A stretch of DNA of 64,000 nt, taken from Rhabdophis nuchalis. Taxonomy: Eukaryota > Chordata > Lepidosauria > Squamata > Natricidae. The notes under the pieces are model-generated. The model searched no databases, was not told where the DNA came from, and was given only the letters and a program-made list of their open reading frames with translations. A program made the position numbers and the translations under genes. The stretch spans positions 18,094,619 through 18,158,618 of the forward strand of contig CM077648.1 in the NCBI GenBank assembly GCA_039707465.1, given 5' to 3'. Position 1 is the stretch's first letter. Each line of letters begins with the position of its first letter. This document shows, in pieces, positions 1 to 11,216 of the stretch.

Positions 1-145
1 GTGTCCAGATTCCTTTTATTTCAGTCGTCAGTCTGCTTTCCATTATTCAGCTCCTCTGATTCATTCTTGTTCTGCATCTCTCTCTTTCATGTACCACAGA
101 AAACTCATGCACAAGAGCATAAATTTCTACTTCGACATTCTAGTG

Positions 146-607
146 CCGTGGTAGTGAACCTATGACATGCGTGCCAGAGGTGGCATGCAGAGCCCTCTCT
201 GTGGGCACGTGCACTGTTGCCAGCTGCTCTTCTGGTTTCCGCCAGCCAGCTGCTCTTCATGGGCACCAGAGAGCTGGAAAACAGCCTGAGAACGGCCCAG
301 AAAATGGCCAAAAATAGCCAAAAATAGGATGTTTTGGGGGCTATTTTCAGGAGGTTTGGGGGCCATTTTCATGCCATTTTTCAGGCTGTTCTTTGGGCTG
401 TTTGTGGCCCCAAAAATGGCTGAAAACATCCCAAAAAAACAGCCTGCAAAGAGCCCTCAAAACAGCCAAAAATGACCAAAAAACAGACATGCCTGTGTCA
501 GCCAGCTGGTCTTTGGGTTTCCGGTGCTCAGGCACAGGCACATGCACGCACATGCACGCGCATTCTGGTTTGGGCACTCGGTGTCAAAAAGTGGTACTCG
601 GTCCCTG
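146..607. mobile_element. hAT-type non-autonomous element (GTGATGGTGAACC family)
   Basis: The 462-bp element is flanked by a perfect 8-bp duplication TTCTAGTG at 138-145 and 608-615. Its left end reads CCGTGGTAGTGAACC and is followed by the 'GGCA(C/T)GC' motif that also occurs in the copies at 20180 and 36815. The duplication has TA at its centre, the Buster-type hAT pattern. It has no coding capacity; short open frames inside are chance. Confidence 0.75.
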
Positions 608-623
608 TTCTAGTGGTATGTAA

Positions 624-719
624 TTTTGATAACTTTAAGGCTTGTTGACTTCAACTCCCAGAATTCCTGGAGTTGGCTGAAATCCACAGGTCTTGGGTTG
701 CCAAGGTTGGACGCCCCTG
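624..719. mobile_element. Degenerate palindromic hAT-type MITE
   Basis: It carries ACTTCAACTCCCAGAATTCC, the core shared with the 135-bp palindromic MITEs at 37678 and 53574, and ends GCCAAGGTTGGACGCCCCTG. The second arm is diverged and no target duplication is seen. It lies just after the target duplication of the preceding element. Confidence 0.5.
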
Positions 720-970
720 GTCTACGTTGATTTGATCATGCTCTGGAACCAGATGCTTTGTTCAGCTCATGAACAAGCAGCCCTAGACAGCAAGCAAGGT
801 ACTCCACATCCCAAATGGGTGCAGCCACCAACAAAATTATCTTCTTCAGATAGGTGGAAGCTCCAAGGACGCTTGGATATGCAGAGTTGGAATACTATAC
901 AGCACTGATTTTTCCAGAACAGAGTTCCATTGCGTTCAGTGAGAATTACAGCTGCAGAGCAATTAATACC

Positions 971-1318
971 AGGGGTGCGCTGGCTCAGGGGTTAAAGAGG
1001 CTGAGCTTGTCAGCTGGAAGCTGACAGCCCAGGTTTGAGACCTGAGTGCTACGTGACAGGCTGAGCTCCTATTACTTGTCCCAGCTCCTGTCCACCTAGC
1101 AGTTCGAAAGCATGGAGATGTGAGTAGATAAATTAGTATCATTTCAGTGGGAAGGTAACAGCATTCTGTATACTACATATATTGGCCTACAGTCATGCTA
1201 GCCACATGACCATGGCAATGTCTTCACACAATTCTAGCTTTCTCAGCCCAGAAATGGAGATGAGCCCTGCTTCCTAGAATCAGATGTGACTGGACAGAGG
1301 AAATCGTTATCTTTAGGG
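971..1318 (+). mobile_element. tRNA-derived SINE, family A (Bov-B-type tail)
   Basis: The head GCTGGCTCAGGGGTTAAAG resembles a tRNA-like A-box region. The body has the phrases CTTGTCCCAGCTCCTG and GTGGGAAGGTAACAGCA seen in the minus-strand copies at 37983, 43270 and 62233. The tail is diverged from the 'AGTCGGGAACGACT' form best seen in the 62 kb copy. This copy looks old. No target duplication was resolved. Confidence 0.75.
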
Positions 1319-1409
1319 AATAATAAGAGTGTTAATGTATGGGGTAATACATAAGGAAATAGGATAACAGTGATCCTTCCATAATCGGAGTTGGATTATT
1401 ATTATTATT

Positions 1410-1653
1410 TAAGAGCCATTGTGGCACAGTGGTTAGAAAGTAATACTGGAGGCTACTTTCACTGACTGCCAGGTGTCAGCAGTTCAGCAGTTCGATTCCC
1501 ATTGGCTCAATGTTGACTCAGCTTTCCATCCTTCCAAGGTCGGTAAAATGAGGATCCAGATTCTTGGGGACAATATGCTGACTCTGTAACTGCTTAGAGA
1601 GGACTGTAAAGCACTGTAAAGAGGTATATAAGTCTAAATGCTATTGCTATTAT
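1410..1653 (+). mobile_element. tRNA-derived SINE, family B
   Basis: It begins AGAGCCATTGTGGCACAGTGG, tRNA-like. Internal blocks CTTTCCATCCTTCCAAGG, GGTAAAATGAGGA and ATATAAGTCTAAATGCTATT are shared with copies at 34640 (minus), 39241, 50561 and 50787. It ends in a GCTATT repeat. An AT-rich spacer with an (ATT)n run separates it from the SINE A upstream. Confidence 0.8.
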
Positions 1654-1696
1654 TCACAAAAGTAGCCTTCTCACTATTTAAATGTTTGTAAAAATA

Positions 1697-1960
1697 CAGG
1701 TAGTCCTCGACTTAAAACAGTTTGTTTAGTGACTTTTTGAAGTTACAATGGCACTGAAAAAAAGTGACTTATGACCAGTTTTTGCCCTTACAATCGTTTC
1801 AACATCTCAGTGGTCACATGATTAAAATTAAAATGCTTGGCAACTGACAGTTTGTCGCATCCCAGGTCATGTGATCACTTTCTGACAAGCAAAGTCAACA
1901 GGGAAACCAGATTCACTAAACAACCATGTTACTAACTTAACAATTGAAGTGATTCACAGT
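1697..1960 (+). mobile_element. DNA-transposon repeat with CAGGTAGTCCTCGACTTA end (truncated)
   Basis: The left end CAGGTAGTCCTCGACTTA follows a TA dinucleotide. The body (ATGCTTGGCAACTGA, AAGCAAAGTCAACAGGGAAA) matches the copies at 4018-4203 (minus), 6538-6655 and the split one at 58146-58932. The right inverted end is not found here, so this copy appears truncated. TA flanking suggests Tc1/mariner, but the superfamily is an inference. Confidence 0.6.
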
Positions 1961-2484
1961 TTCGATTTCAGTTCTCAGAGCTTAGCACAGCTAAGCCGCG
2001 CCCAGGCCTCTTACTGTCTCAGCTTCTATTGGCTGATCTTGTTACTAAGCCCTATTCATTGGCTGACTATGTTACCATGCCTCTGCCAGTCATGAATTTT
2101 CTGGCAAGTTGTGAATGTAAAATAAGATAGGAAGAGCGTGCATATCGTAGCTAATGGTTTCTTCTAACCCTTTTACCAGCATTGGCTATTAAGGCATCTC
2201 TTGCTGTTGTTATTCTGTGTGACAAAGTAATATGAACATATTCTCACTAGATACTGATCCGAGTGTGTCCATATGAATTGCCTCTGTGTAGCCAATAACC
2301 AGGACAGCTCCATTGTACATTGTTTGCTTGCTTGTATGTGTGTGTTACTTTTGTGTTGCACCTGTGTATGTTTTTGTTTGTAGGTGTAATGAGAAACAAA
2401 GGGAGGGAGGCATATGCTTCAGTCTGGGTCATGTGATCAGGATGGAGGGGAATCTCCCAAAATGTTTAGAAATTTAGCGCCAAA
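1961..2484. other. No feature recognised
   Basis: Unique-looking AT-rich sequence with a short TTG/TGTG-rich run near 2330-2380. Short open frames on the minus strand here show no recognisable domain. Confidence 0.5.
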
Positions 2485-3158
2485 TTGTTGGAAATGTGAT
2501 TACGAATCAGGCACGTACTACCATATGTGACGGCATGCCAAAAAACAAAAGAAAATTGGCGGAAAATTCAAAGGTAGAGATAGAGATAACCAAAGAGGAA
2601 ATAGAATTCAAACTAGAACTATTTCTTTTGGGAATCATAAACGATAAACATAACAAGGGGATCATCTACTTAATAATGCATATTATTACGGCAGCAAGAA
2701 AAGTCTTTGCCCCAAACTGGAAAAACAGGGAAATTCCACAAGAAGAGGAAGTAATTAGGAAAATTCTGATTTGTGCTGAAATGGATACATTGACATGGGA
2801 ATTGAAGAACAAAGACAAATCAGGCTATTATAAGATCTGGGATAAATTTGATCCATGGTTGGAACAAAAAGGGAAAGATCCAAAATAAGCAATGATTAAG
2901 ATTTATAGACTAGAGAGATTAGAATTATGTATGAAATTATAACAGTGAAAATGTATAAGACAAGAACAAAGCAACATGGATGGAAATACGACATCCTTAT
3001 ATTTGTAAATACTAAATAGACCAATAGTCTATTAAGCATGGTGGCTATAAGATTTAACTTTATATTCTAGTATGTATGGCAAAGACATTGCCAGGATTGT
3101 TACACTGCGTCCAATTTTTTAATGTGTGTCTAATAAAAAACTTTTTTTAAAAAAAATA
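2485..3158 (+). mobile_element. L1-type LINE 3' fragment (ORF2 C-terminus, 3' UTR and poly-A)
   Basis: The open frame 2496-2888 (130 codons) contains HIITAARKVFAPNWK followed by a helical acidic stretch and CAEMDTLTWELK. This is the arrangement at the C-terminus of L1-type ORF2 proteins. After the stop there is about 230 bp of AT-rich 3' UTR, an AATAAA-type signal (CTAATAAAAAAC) near 3130 and an A-rich end at about 3150-3158. The copy is strongly 5'-truncated: reverse transcriptase and endonuclease are absent. Family membership is from recognition of the C-terminal motif only. Confidence 0.7.
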
Positions 3159-3159
3159 G

Positions 3160-4010
3160 GATGGGGGGGAACTTGGAAGGCGATAGCAGTATTCCGATAT
3201 TCCAAGCAACTGCACAAGAATGCATTATTCATGTGCTACATTTTACTCTGCAGCTCCCAGTTGAATCTGGCTGGTTTTTCAACCTGACCTTTTGCCAGGT
3301 TCCCCTGTTGCCCCAACATAACACCTGATGTAGTTTGTTTTCAAACAGTGGTCAGGATGCAGATGGACAGAGTCCCGAGCTATTTGCATGATTTCTTTAC
3401 CACTTCTGTCGGGTTAGGAGGAAAAAAAAAAGAAATAAACATGCATAATTTAACTTTATAAAATATTAAAGCAGGGGTTAATTGCTTTTTATCTACCAGA
3501 GTGCACTTACAATCATTGGCTAGGGGAACGTATGATCACATCTAGTTTATTCCTGAACAAACCACACCATTAGAATATTGCTTCCTTCCTTCCCCTATAA
3601 GGAAAAACAACAACAACAAGAATTGTCAGTTTGTAAAACTGTAAATTAAGTGGGAAATGGCCTTGCAGGTTCAGTACCTTTATGTAGCTAAGGACCAGGG
3701 AGGGAAGTTATAATTAAAGATCTAAATTTCAGGGCATGGAAGAGGTGAAAAGAAAGGTTAGGAGACTGGCTTAGAAGCTAGCTCTTTTCCATATCCATTG
3801 GACCTTACTGGGGCGGGGGGGGGGGGATTCTATTCTTAGTAAGTAATAAAGTATTCAAAACTGTGGGACAAAATCTCAGCCCAGTTTGTTTCCTTCCTAA
3901 TATTTTTAATAAGTAGTTGATTTTGCAACAAAAATGAAGAAGGCTTTTTTTTGTAGTTGATGTGGTTTCATCTAAAGATTGAAATAAGCAAGCCATACAT
4001 GTTGACTCAG
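3160..4010. other. No feature recognised
   Basis: AT-rich sequence with small homopolymer runs, including a G-rich run at 3811-3828. No repeat shared with other parts of the window was found. Confidence 0.5.
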
Positions 4011-4017
4011 ACAGATT

Positions 4018-4203
4018 GGTCACTGTTGTTAAGTGAATCTGGTTTCCCCATTGACTTTGCTTGTCAGAAGATTGCAAAAGGTAATCAGGTGACCCTGGAA
4101 AACAAGGGTGTAAGTGTGAACACGGTCATAACTCACTTTTTTCAGAGTCGTCGTAATTTTGAATGGTCGCTAAATGAACTGTTGTAAATCGAGGACTACT
4201 TGT
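4018..4203 (-). mobile_element. DNA-transposon repeat with CAGGTAGTCCTCGACTTA end (minus copy)
   Basis: The right end AAATCGAGGACTACTTG followed by TA is the reverse complement of the end at 1697. The phrases TGGTTTCCCCATTGACTTTG and TGCTTGTCAGAAG match the same family in reverse. About 70 bp at the other end is missing or diverged. Confidence 0.6.
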
Positions 4204-4609
4204 AATATGTTGGCAGATATGAAACGCTGAAGAGATCTCTAGTTTTAGTTTGGAAAAAAGAAATCTAAACTAGATTTGCTTCCCACATAATGTTTTTTTT
4301 TTTTTAATGCCTTCAAGCTTTGTCTTTGTGTTGGCAAAATATTCTCTGCAACATCTCTGAGTCATTAATGCCACTGGGAATTATTGATCAGTTTGTCTGA
4401 GGAAGGAAGTTGCATAGGTACTAACATTTAGTTAAATGATTAAATTAGGTCTCATTAAAGGAGGAACAGAAAGAGCAAAACAAACAAAACTCTCGCTGGT
4501 ATAGATTTGAAAGATTCAAAGTGGCATAACAGATCTTTCCCCATTGTCATTTTTTTACAAGGCAATAATACAGAGCTGGGTGAGTAGTAATACTGTGCTT
4601 GATCTATTT

Positions 4610-4741
4610 CAGTGTTTCTCAATCTTGGTTACTTTAAGATAGGTGGACTTCAACTCCCAGAATTTCCTCAGCCAGTTGCCCTGGGGAATTCTGGGAGTTG
4701 AAGTCCACTGATCTTAAAGTTGCCAAGTCTGAGAAATAATG
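4610..4741. mobile_element. Palindromic hAT-type MITE (CAGTGTTTCTCAATCTTGG end)
   Basis: An inverted repeat of about 130 bp. The left end is CAGTGTTTCTCAATCTTGG, the right end GCCAAGTCTGAGAAATAATG, and the arms contain GGACTTCAACTCCCAGAATT and its complement. The ends are slightly degenerate and no clean 8-bp duplication is visible. Confidence 0.7.
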
Positions 4742-5097
4742 GTGTATTTTATTATGTCTACTCACTGGTACACTAGTTATGTTTAATTTCTATGTTGGCT
4801 TGCAAAATATGTAGGAGAATTCCCTAATACGCATATTTTGCAAGCAACTTTTTCTAACAAGCATAGCATTTTACGTTTATTGTTGTGCAGAGGGACTGCT
4901 TTGCATTGCAAAATTGGAAGAACAAAGGCAGTGGAAAATATGTGTCTCAAGCCCTCAAAGTTGCTTTAAAACGCAGCCCAAACAAAACATTTTGATCCGT
5001 TTTAGGAATTATTTAATTATTTACAGCCATTTACATAATGTGTGAGGTCTTGTGTCTGTATTCACACATTCAAGCAGATGTATAAAAGCAGTCATTG

Positions 5098-5304
5098 TTT
5101 CCAACGTTTTCAAAATATGTGCAGCCCTTTTTAATTGGTTCTTTGGTAATAACTTTATTAGATTTTTTAAACAAAGAAATGTTTAATGTGAAGAAAAGAA
5201 GGAAGGAAGGAAGGAAAGAAGGAAGGAAGGAAGGAAGGAAGGAAGGAAGGGAGGGAGGGAGGGAGGGAGGGAGGAAGGAAGGGGAGGTAGGGAGAGAAAG
5301 GGAG

Positions 5305-5363
<59 letters not shown>

Positions 5364-5700
5364 CATTTCCAATGTTTTCAAAAAATGTACAGCCCTTTTT
5401 AATTGACTCTGGTAATAACTTTATTAGATTTTTAAATAAAAATGTTTAATATGAAGAAAAGAAAGTAAGAAAGAAAGGAATGAAGAAGGAAAGAAAGAAA
5501 GAAAGAAGTAAAAATGCAGAAAAATAAATATTTCCAACGTTTTCAAAATATATACAGCCCTTTTTAATTGGCTCTTTATTAGTAATAACTTTATTAGATC
5601 CTTAAATAAAGAAATGTTTAATGTGAAGAAAAGAAGGAAGGAAGGATAGAAGAAAAGAGAAAAAAGAAAGGAGTAAAAAAGGCAGAAGAATAAGAAAAAA
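5098..5700. repeat. Three tandem units of about 105 bp, each followed by a purine microsatellite
   Basis: A unit containing CAGCCCTTTTTAATTG and AATAACTTTATTAGAT occurs at about 5098-5200, 5365-5462 and 5530-5635, always followed by GAAGAAAAGAAGGAAGG-type purine runs. The first spacer is the longest (5199-5361) and passes through GGAA, GGGA and GAAA blocks. The open frames on both strands are simply translated microsatellite. The unit may derive from an L1 3' UTR because L1 sequence follows at 5866 on the minus strand; that is a guess. Confidence 0.75.
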
Positions 5701-5865
5701 AAGGAATACAAAGAAATGGCTTTCTTTCTTTTTTTTACAACAGTTAAAGACAAAAATTTAAGTAAAGCTCTATGGTTATAACATAACTAATTCATATATA
5801 TATTTTCTAACCATCAAACCCGTCTAATTTCATTTTCCAAAAGGCAGCAAACTTAATTACTGTCT

Positions 5866-6250
5866 CTAATGATTGTTTTTCATTTTAGCCACCTCTGCAA
5901 GCTTTGTCATCTTCACTGAACACTCTTCCACTGAGGATAATATCAAATCTTTCCACCATTGTGCACATAAGAATCTTGCTGTAGTTATTATGTATTTTAA
6001 AAAGTTCCATACGTTTTTTCTCCCATTTCTTTCAGTTTTTTTGATGTTTCCCAAAAGAAACATCTCTGGTTTCAGTTCTATATTAATCTTTAAAATTTCT
6101 GAATTAATGAATCCAAAATTACAAGTCCACCAAGCATAATAAAAAGTTCCCTGTTATGCACATTTCCAGCATAATTTCATTTAGACAGGTTTTCCCATGA
6201 CAAATACCAAAGGTACATCATTATATAAATTTATCGTTAAAATAATCACA
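5866..6250 (-). mobile_element. L1-type LINE fragment (ORF2 C-terminus)
   Basis: The minus-strand frame 5866-6063 contains KYIITTARFLCAQWWKDL and SVKMTKLAEVAKM, the motif order of the L1 ORF2 C-terminus (compare HIITAARKVFAPNWK at 2496). The upstream part is broken by stops. This copy is of a different L1 lineage from the one at 2485. Confidence 0.65.
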
Positions 6251-6537
6251 TAGCATACATTTCAGTTCTTTCATCCCTGTATGTTCCCATTGATCAATAT
6301 GTATGCTATAACCAAAGTTTTTAGTCAATTTTATCGTTCATTCACTGTAGGGGGTGACCAGCCTGAGTCCGTGGACGGAGTGAAATGCATCATAAGTCAG
6401 GAGTCTCTGCATGCCCACAAGTAATCTAAGTCCATCCCACCTTGAATGCCTTATTAATTCCCGCTTATTTCCCTTGACTGTTAGTAGCTCAGATTCTTGT
6501 AGAGAGCTTAACTTTACAATAAATCTTTATATAGACA

Positions 6538-6655
6538 GTTGTGGACTAACGGCCACAATTGAGCTCTTTCTGTTGTTAAGTGAGACAGTTAAGTGAGTGT
6601 TGGCCCATTTTATGACTTTTCTTGCCACCATTGTTAAATAAATGAACTGCCTTAA
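6538..6655. mobile_element. Fragment of the CAGGTAGTCCTCGACTTA DNA-transposon repeat
   Basis: The phrases CGGCCACAATTGAG, GTTAAGTGAGACAGTTAAGTG and GCCCATTTTATGACTTTTC match the family copy around 58850-58930. Neither terminal inverted repeat is intact. Confidence 0.5.
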
Positions 6656-7099
6656 TCTCCTGATTTCACTGGCGTTTGATATTAATGTCTTTTTTTGGGG
6701 GGGTCTGGTTCAGATTTCAATAAAAGTGAGCAACCCAATGAAGGGTTTTTCATAAATAAAGTCTGTAGTAATTAATATAGAACCTTAACGCATCGGAGGT
6801 GTGGTATAGCTACCTAGCTGAAGATTTAGGTCAGAGACAGTGAAGGCTTTTGGGTTTAGTGATATAAATATAGGCACAATTCCTTGTATTGACTATCTTT
6901 CGTATGTCATCAACCAAAGCACAGAAGCACTTAATTCAAGAGAAGGAGCATTACATTTAGAGTAAGGCTACTGGAAGAATATATTTTATTGATATGGTTA
7001 TTATATAAGCATTTTGAACAAGGAATTCCAAATGAAAATCCCCTTTGCTTATCAGGTGATTGGATCAGTCCCTTTCTCATACCATAGTCTAGTTACTTG

Positions 7100-7545
7100 C
7101 AGGACCGCCTTCTACCGCATACCTCCACTCGACCTGTCCGCCTCCCACAGGGAGGGCCTCCTTATGGTGCCGTCCGCTGGACAATGCTGGCTGGTGACGC
7201 CCAGGGGAAGAGCCTTCTCTGTGGCAGGTCCCGCCCTTTGGAATGACCTCCCCCCAGACCTCCGGACTATCACTGATCTTCGCCTCTTCCCCCGGACTTT
7301 AAAAACCTATTTTTTTTCGTATGGCCGGCCTGGCATAACTGCTAACCATGTTTTATTAGATTTGGATTTTACATTAACTGTATCTTTTTAGCACGGGTTA
7401 AATTGTTTAACAGTAGTTTTAAATTTTGTAGAATTTGTACTATTTGTATTGTGGGTTTTTAAGTCCCTGTGCGCCGCCCTGAGTCCCTCCTTTGGGAGAT
7501 AGGGCGGGATAGAAATTTAATAAATATAATAAATATAAATAATAG
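7100..7545 (+). mobile_element. L2-type LINE 3' fragment
   Basis: The frame 7014-7391 contains SHREGLLMVPSAG, RGRAFSVAGPALWNDLPPDL and LFPRTLKTYFF, the conserved C-terminus of L2-clade ORF2. The 3' UTR carries GTGCGCCGCCCTGAGTCCC and ends in an AATTTAATAAATATAATAAA tail near 7545. Copies on the minus strand lie at 20838, 21676, 35485 and 56553. The first ~28 codons of the frame have no L2 similarity, so the 5' junction is near 7100. Confidence 0.8.
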
Positions 7546-7739
7546 TCCAACTTATAGGGAAGTTAGAATATAAATCCATAAGCACAAAAATACAAAACCA
7601 CAAGTAGATGCATGAAAGAATCAAGGTGTTGATTTCAATCGGTCACAGAGTTGAAATCAATATTTCTATAATTCATAGGCATTTTGTTGAACAAAACTCA
7701 AATTTACCATCCATTGTTACATGCCACTCTCATATTATA

Positions 7740-8130
7740 ACCTTCTAAATCCAATAACCTTCTATTTCATCCATTCTTTCATCCAAACTAAGCAGTAGGC
7801 AGAAAAGTGTTATTTTAAATTTGGTAAACCCTCTTTCCTTTACATGTAAGGTATCTTACAGTAGTTTAAATTTGGTTTCTTCTCTGCCATATAAATTTAG
7901 ATATATCCTTTTCCATTGTCTAAATAGTACATCCGTTATCAAACAAATACTGTCTGAAAGTAAAATATCATTCTAAGTAAAATCTTAATCTTAATCATAG
8001 AGTTTCTACCCAACAGTGACAATTGTAATTGATCCCATCTTGTCGTATCTTTTTCTTACTTCATTCCATGTCTTTACTTATTTTCAAATAATGTGCAATT
8101 AGTATTTGCAATAATTACATATTCTATCTT
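7740..8130 (-). mobile_element. Degenerate L1-type LINE ORF2 fragment
   Basis: Minus-strand translation around 7870-7920 gives ISKFIWQRRN, resembling the FIWQGKKPRIK block of L1 ORF2, and the neighbouring frame continues KERGFTKFKI. Several frameshifts and stops break it. Boundaries are approximate. Confidence 0.45.
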
Positions 8131-8758
8131 CTTCTCAATATTAAAATGTATCTTATTCGTCAGTTGTGTTTGATCTTGTATCTTTATGTTTTTGTTAACC
8201 TATTTGTCTTCTATTTATTAATCTTGAAAGCTGCTGATGAACCACAATGGTTCAGTATAATTGTTATGTGTTGTGCCATCTTGAAATATGCAGCAAATAT
8301 TTTAAGTATAATGTTATTTGTACCTGTTGGGTAATAAAATGAAAGGCAAGTTTGGAAAAGTCCCTCTTCTCCACAGTGAATTTCCCTGAAATCGCAGCTG
8401 ACACTCACTCTGAATACTGACCTTACTCCCAGGGAGGTATTTGCCCTTTGGAGAATAGGATTACCTTGGAGGGCACATGTACAACAAAGTAATCTTGCTA
8501 GGTGTGAATGTTGTCATGTGCAGTGATTGTTGATAAATGAGTCCTTCTTCTATTGGCTGCAGCAAATCAAAAATAGAGAGAAAATGAGATGCTCTCCTTA
8601 TTTGCCAGAGTACATGCTGTTAAGTTAGGCTCACTATTGTCCAGTACAGTGACATATCTTTTACAATGCCAAGTTGAAGGAGATTAGGTTTAAAATGAGG
8701 GTGAAGGGTGAAACAGAGAATAGGAGTGCATGTCTACTATCTCTGGACAAAATCGAAA

Positions 8759-8770
8759 GAGATAGATAGT

Positions 8771-8855
<85 letters not shown>
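8759..8855. repeat. (GATA)n microsatellite
   Basis: About 23 tandem TAGA/GATA units with one variant unit (TAGT) at the left end. Confidence 0.98.
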
Positions 8856-9900
8856 CTATAGACACATAGATGATAGAACTAGATACAATGACATCTCTAT
8901 GTTTGTATTTGGTATTTTATGAAAAAAACTTCTATTGTTAATCTTAGGTACTCTGCCATGCAACATGTAAGGTATACTTAAAAAGATTTTTGGTTCATGA
9001 CTTTGATTATTTTTGCATATGGTAATTTTATTTAAGTAGGAGAACACTAAGTAAACTTGAAATTAAAAGTCCAAATGTCACCCTCTCATCCAGAATAGAA
9101 AGTATGTGCTATATGGAATATTACATAAGTTGGGGTTGGTTTTTTCTTTTCTTTTTTGCTTTATGTCTTCTGTTCATTTTCCCCCTTCTCCTATTCTTTC
9201 CTTATAGCCTAGATTTATTTCAAATATCCTCTAACCCCCTAACATAGCTTTAAGAAATTCCAAGGTGTCAAGAGGAAGTAAAAGCTAGCTTCGTAGGCAA
9301 GTAACATCTTTATATACATTGTTTTTTTAAATGGCACACAAAATGATTATAGTCTAGAAAATGTCTTTCGTCGAGTAGTTGCCAAAGCATCTGCTTTGGG
9401 ACATGACTGATTATTACATTTTAAACTGATGAACCTGTACAATTTAGAGCAGACATTTCAAATATCTGCTAGTCGTCTTTCTGATTCTAGTTACATATAG
9501 TTTTCTAGTAATAAATATCTAGTCTTTTTACCTCCCTAATTCTATTGCAAATAACAGTTTGATAATCAGCCGCCTTTTTCCCTTTTTCCTCCTTTCCATC
9601 AGTTATGTTTCATTGCTGTCCATGTTCACATAAGTACACAAAATGTTTACAGAAGTATATAATGAGTACCTCTCATTGACTCTTCAAATTCATGCCAGAA
9701 AAATAAGATTCACAATTCTTATGTCTTATGTTTGTGTGAACAAAATGGAAAGAAGCAGAAAAAAAGAACACCTTTGATTTTTCCTTAGCCTCACCTTATG
9801 CTCCTACAAACTCACGACGACAGTATTGACTTATAATGTAGTACAAAGAAATTCAGACAAGCCAACTCTGTGCTAATAACTCATAATAGTTATCATCATC
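8856..9900. other. No feature recognised
   Basis: AT-rich sequence without a convincing coding frame or any repeat shared with the rest of the window. Confidence 0.5.
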
Positions 9901-9904
9901 AATA

Positions 9905-10310
9905 TAGCATAACATACCATAGCATAGCCTTTATTTTCATTGTACATCATGTAGACAACAACTTTGGTTTTAGCCTCACTGATGCAATCCATGACAACAA
10001 ATACAAACAATATAAATAGTATAAAGAATAATCCCTATGCAAGTAATTAGGAAAAAGAAAGAAAAAGAAAAACTTTCTGTGTTTGCATGGAATGATTGTG
10101 GTTGTCTTTAAGAGTCTGACAGCCCAAGGAAAGAAACTATTTTTACACCTATTTGTTCAGATGGCTATGTTTTGATGGCTTCTGTCGGATGGTAGAAGTG
10201 CGAAGAGACACTGACCAGGGTGTGAATCATCTCTGAGCATCTTCCTTACTCTGCTAAAGCAGTGACACCTGGCAATGTCATCCAGTAGTGTTAGAGGGCA
10301 ACCAATGGTA
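9905..10310 (-). mobile_element. LINE 3' fragment, possibly Rex1/Babar group
   Basis: The order TTTATTTTCATTGTACATC, then CTGACAGCCCAAGGAAAGAA, then GGTAGAAGTGCGAAGAG and CAGTGACACCTGGCAATGTC resembles the antisense of Rex1-like LINE 3' ends of fish and reptiles. No open frame survives. The clade assignment is from memory of this phrase order and is weak. Confidence 0.4.
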
Positions 10311-10324
10311 ATCATCATCATCTT

Positions 10325-10860
10325 ATCTTATGGTTCATTCCACAGTCAGCCAGATGTTTAGACTGGACTTGACATTTTTATCTACCTATCAAGTCTTTCC
10401 CAAGGACCTGGGATAGGAAGATGCACTTATTTAATGGTGTTAAATGCCTCAGTAGATGATGTAAGCTTATCCAAGTAAAGGTGTTTTTTGCAATTGACTG
10501 GAGATGATTTTGTTCCAGACGTCTTGGGGTTGCATCCAAGTTTGCCACAGTCATTCTACTTCTATTTGCAGCTCTTTGCATTTTGTGACTTTATCCAGTT
10601 CTTTCTCTTCTATTCTGCTATTGCCAAAGATTACAACATCCACTATTTAGAATGTTTTACCTTTCTTATCAATCATCACTGGTAAGGTTGTTATCTGGGG
10701 GTGATACCTAGCAGATGCTTGTCTTTTTAAATTCTAAACTTTCAGAGCACTTTAACATTTTTAATTACTTTGCCTATCGTGTGGTCCTACAAGTTCTTGC
10801 TTGTGGGCAAATTGTATTTCTTCAGATTTTCAATACACCACTGCTGCTACTTTCCCATAT
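10325..10860 (-). mobile_element. R4-like LINE fragment (degenerate)
   Basis: It aligns by eye along its whole length with the minus-strand R4-like copy at 15060-15664. Shared blocks are CAGCCAGATGTTTAGACTGG, CCAAGGACCTGGGATA, CAACATCCACTATTTAGA, GCAGATGCTTGTC and AAGTTCTTGCTTG. Its 3' UTR end is at about 10325-10480 and the region encoding the endonuclease-like C-terminus is at about 10540-10860. The frames are broken. Confidence 0.65.
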
Positions 10861-10889
10861 TGCTGTCTGTAAATAATCAGAGTTATCTT

Positions 10890-11216
10890 ATACAATACAA
10901 TAGCAGAGTTGGAAGGGACCTTGTAGGTCTTCTAGTCCAACCCCCTGCGTGGGCAGGAACCTTATACCATTTCAGACAAGTGGCTGTCTACCATCTTTTT
11001 AAAGACTTCCAGGGTTGGGGCATTCACAACTTCTGGAGGCAAGCTGTTCCAGAGGTTAATTGTTCTAACTGTCAGGAAATTTCTCCTTAGTTCTAAGTTG
11101 CTTCTCTCCTTGATTAGTTTCCACCCATTGCTTCTTGTCCTACCCCCAGGTGCCTTGGAGAATAGTTTGACTCCCTCTTCTTTGTGGCACTTGTAGTAGC
11201 TAGCCAGGAGGTCCAC
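10890..11216 (-). mobile_element. CR1 LINE 3' end
   Basis: The minus frame 10962-11216 encodes CHKEEGVKLFSKAPGGRTRS, SNLELRRNFLTVRTINLWNS and LPPEVVNAPTLEVFKKM, the CR1 ORF2 C-terminus. The 3' tail (read on the plus strand at 10890) is TACAATACAATAGCAGAG, a TATTG-type pentanucleotide tail. The 5' part diverges after about 11190. Confidence 0.9.

Noticed and set aside
971..1060. tRNA gene
   Set aside because: The A-box-like head belongs to a SINE; no cloverleaf with an anticodon arm and acceptor stem could be drawn.
5070..5406. 103-codon frames on both strands (KERK-rich and FLSF-rich)
   Set aside because: Both are the same purine/pyrimidine microsatellite read on opposite strands.
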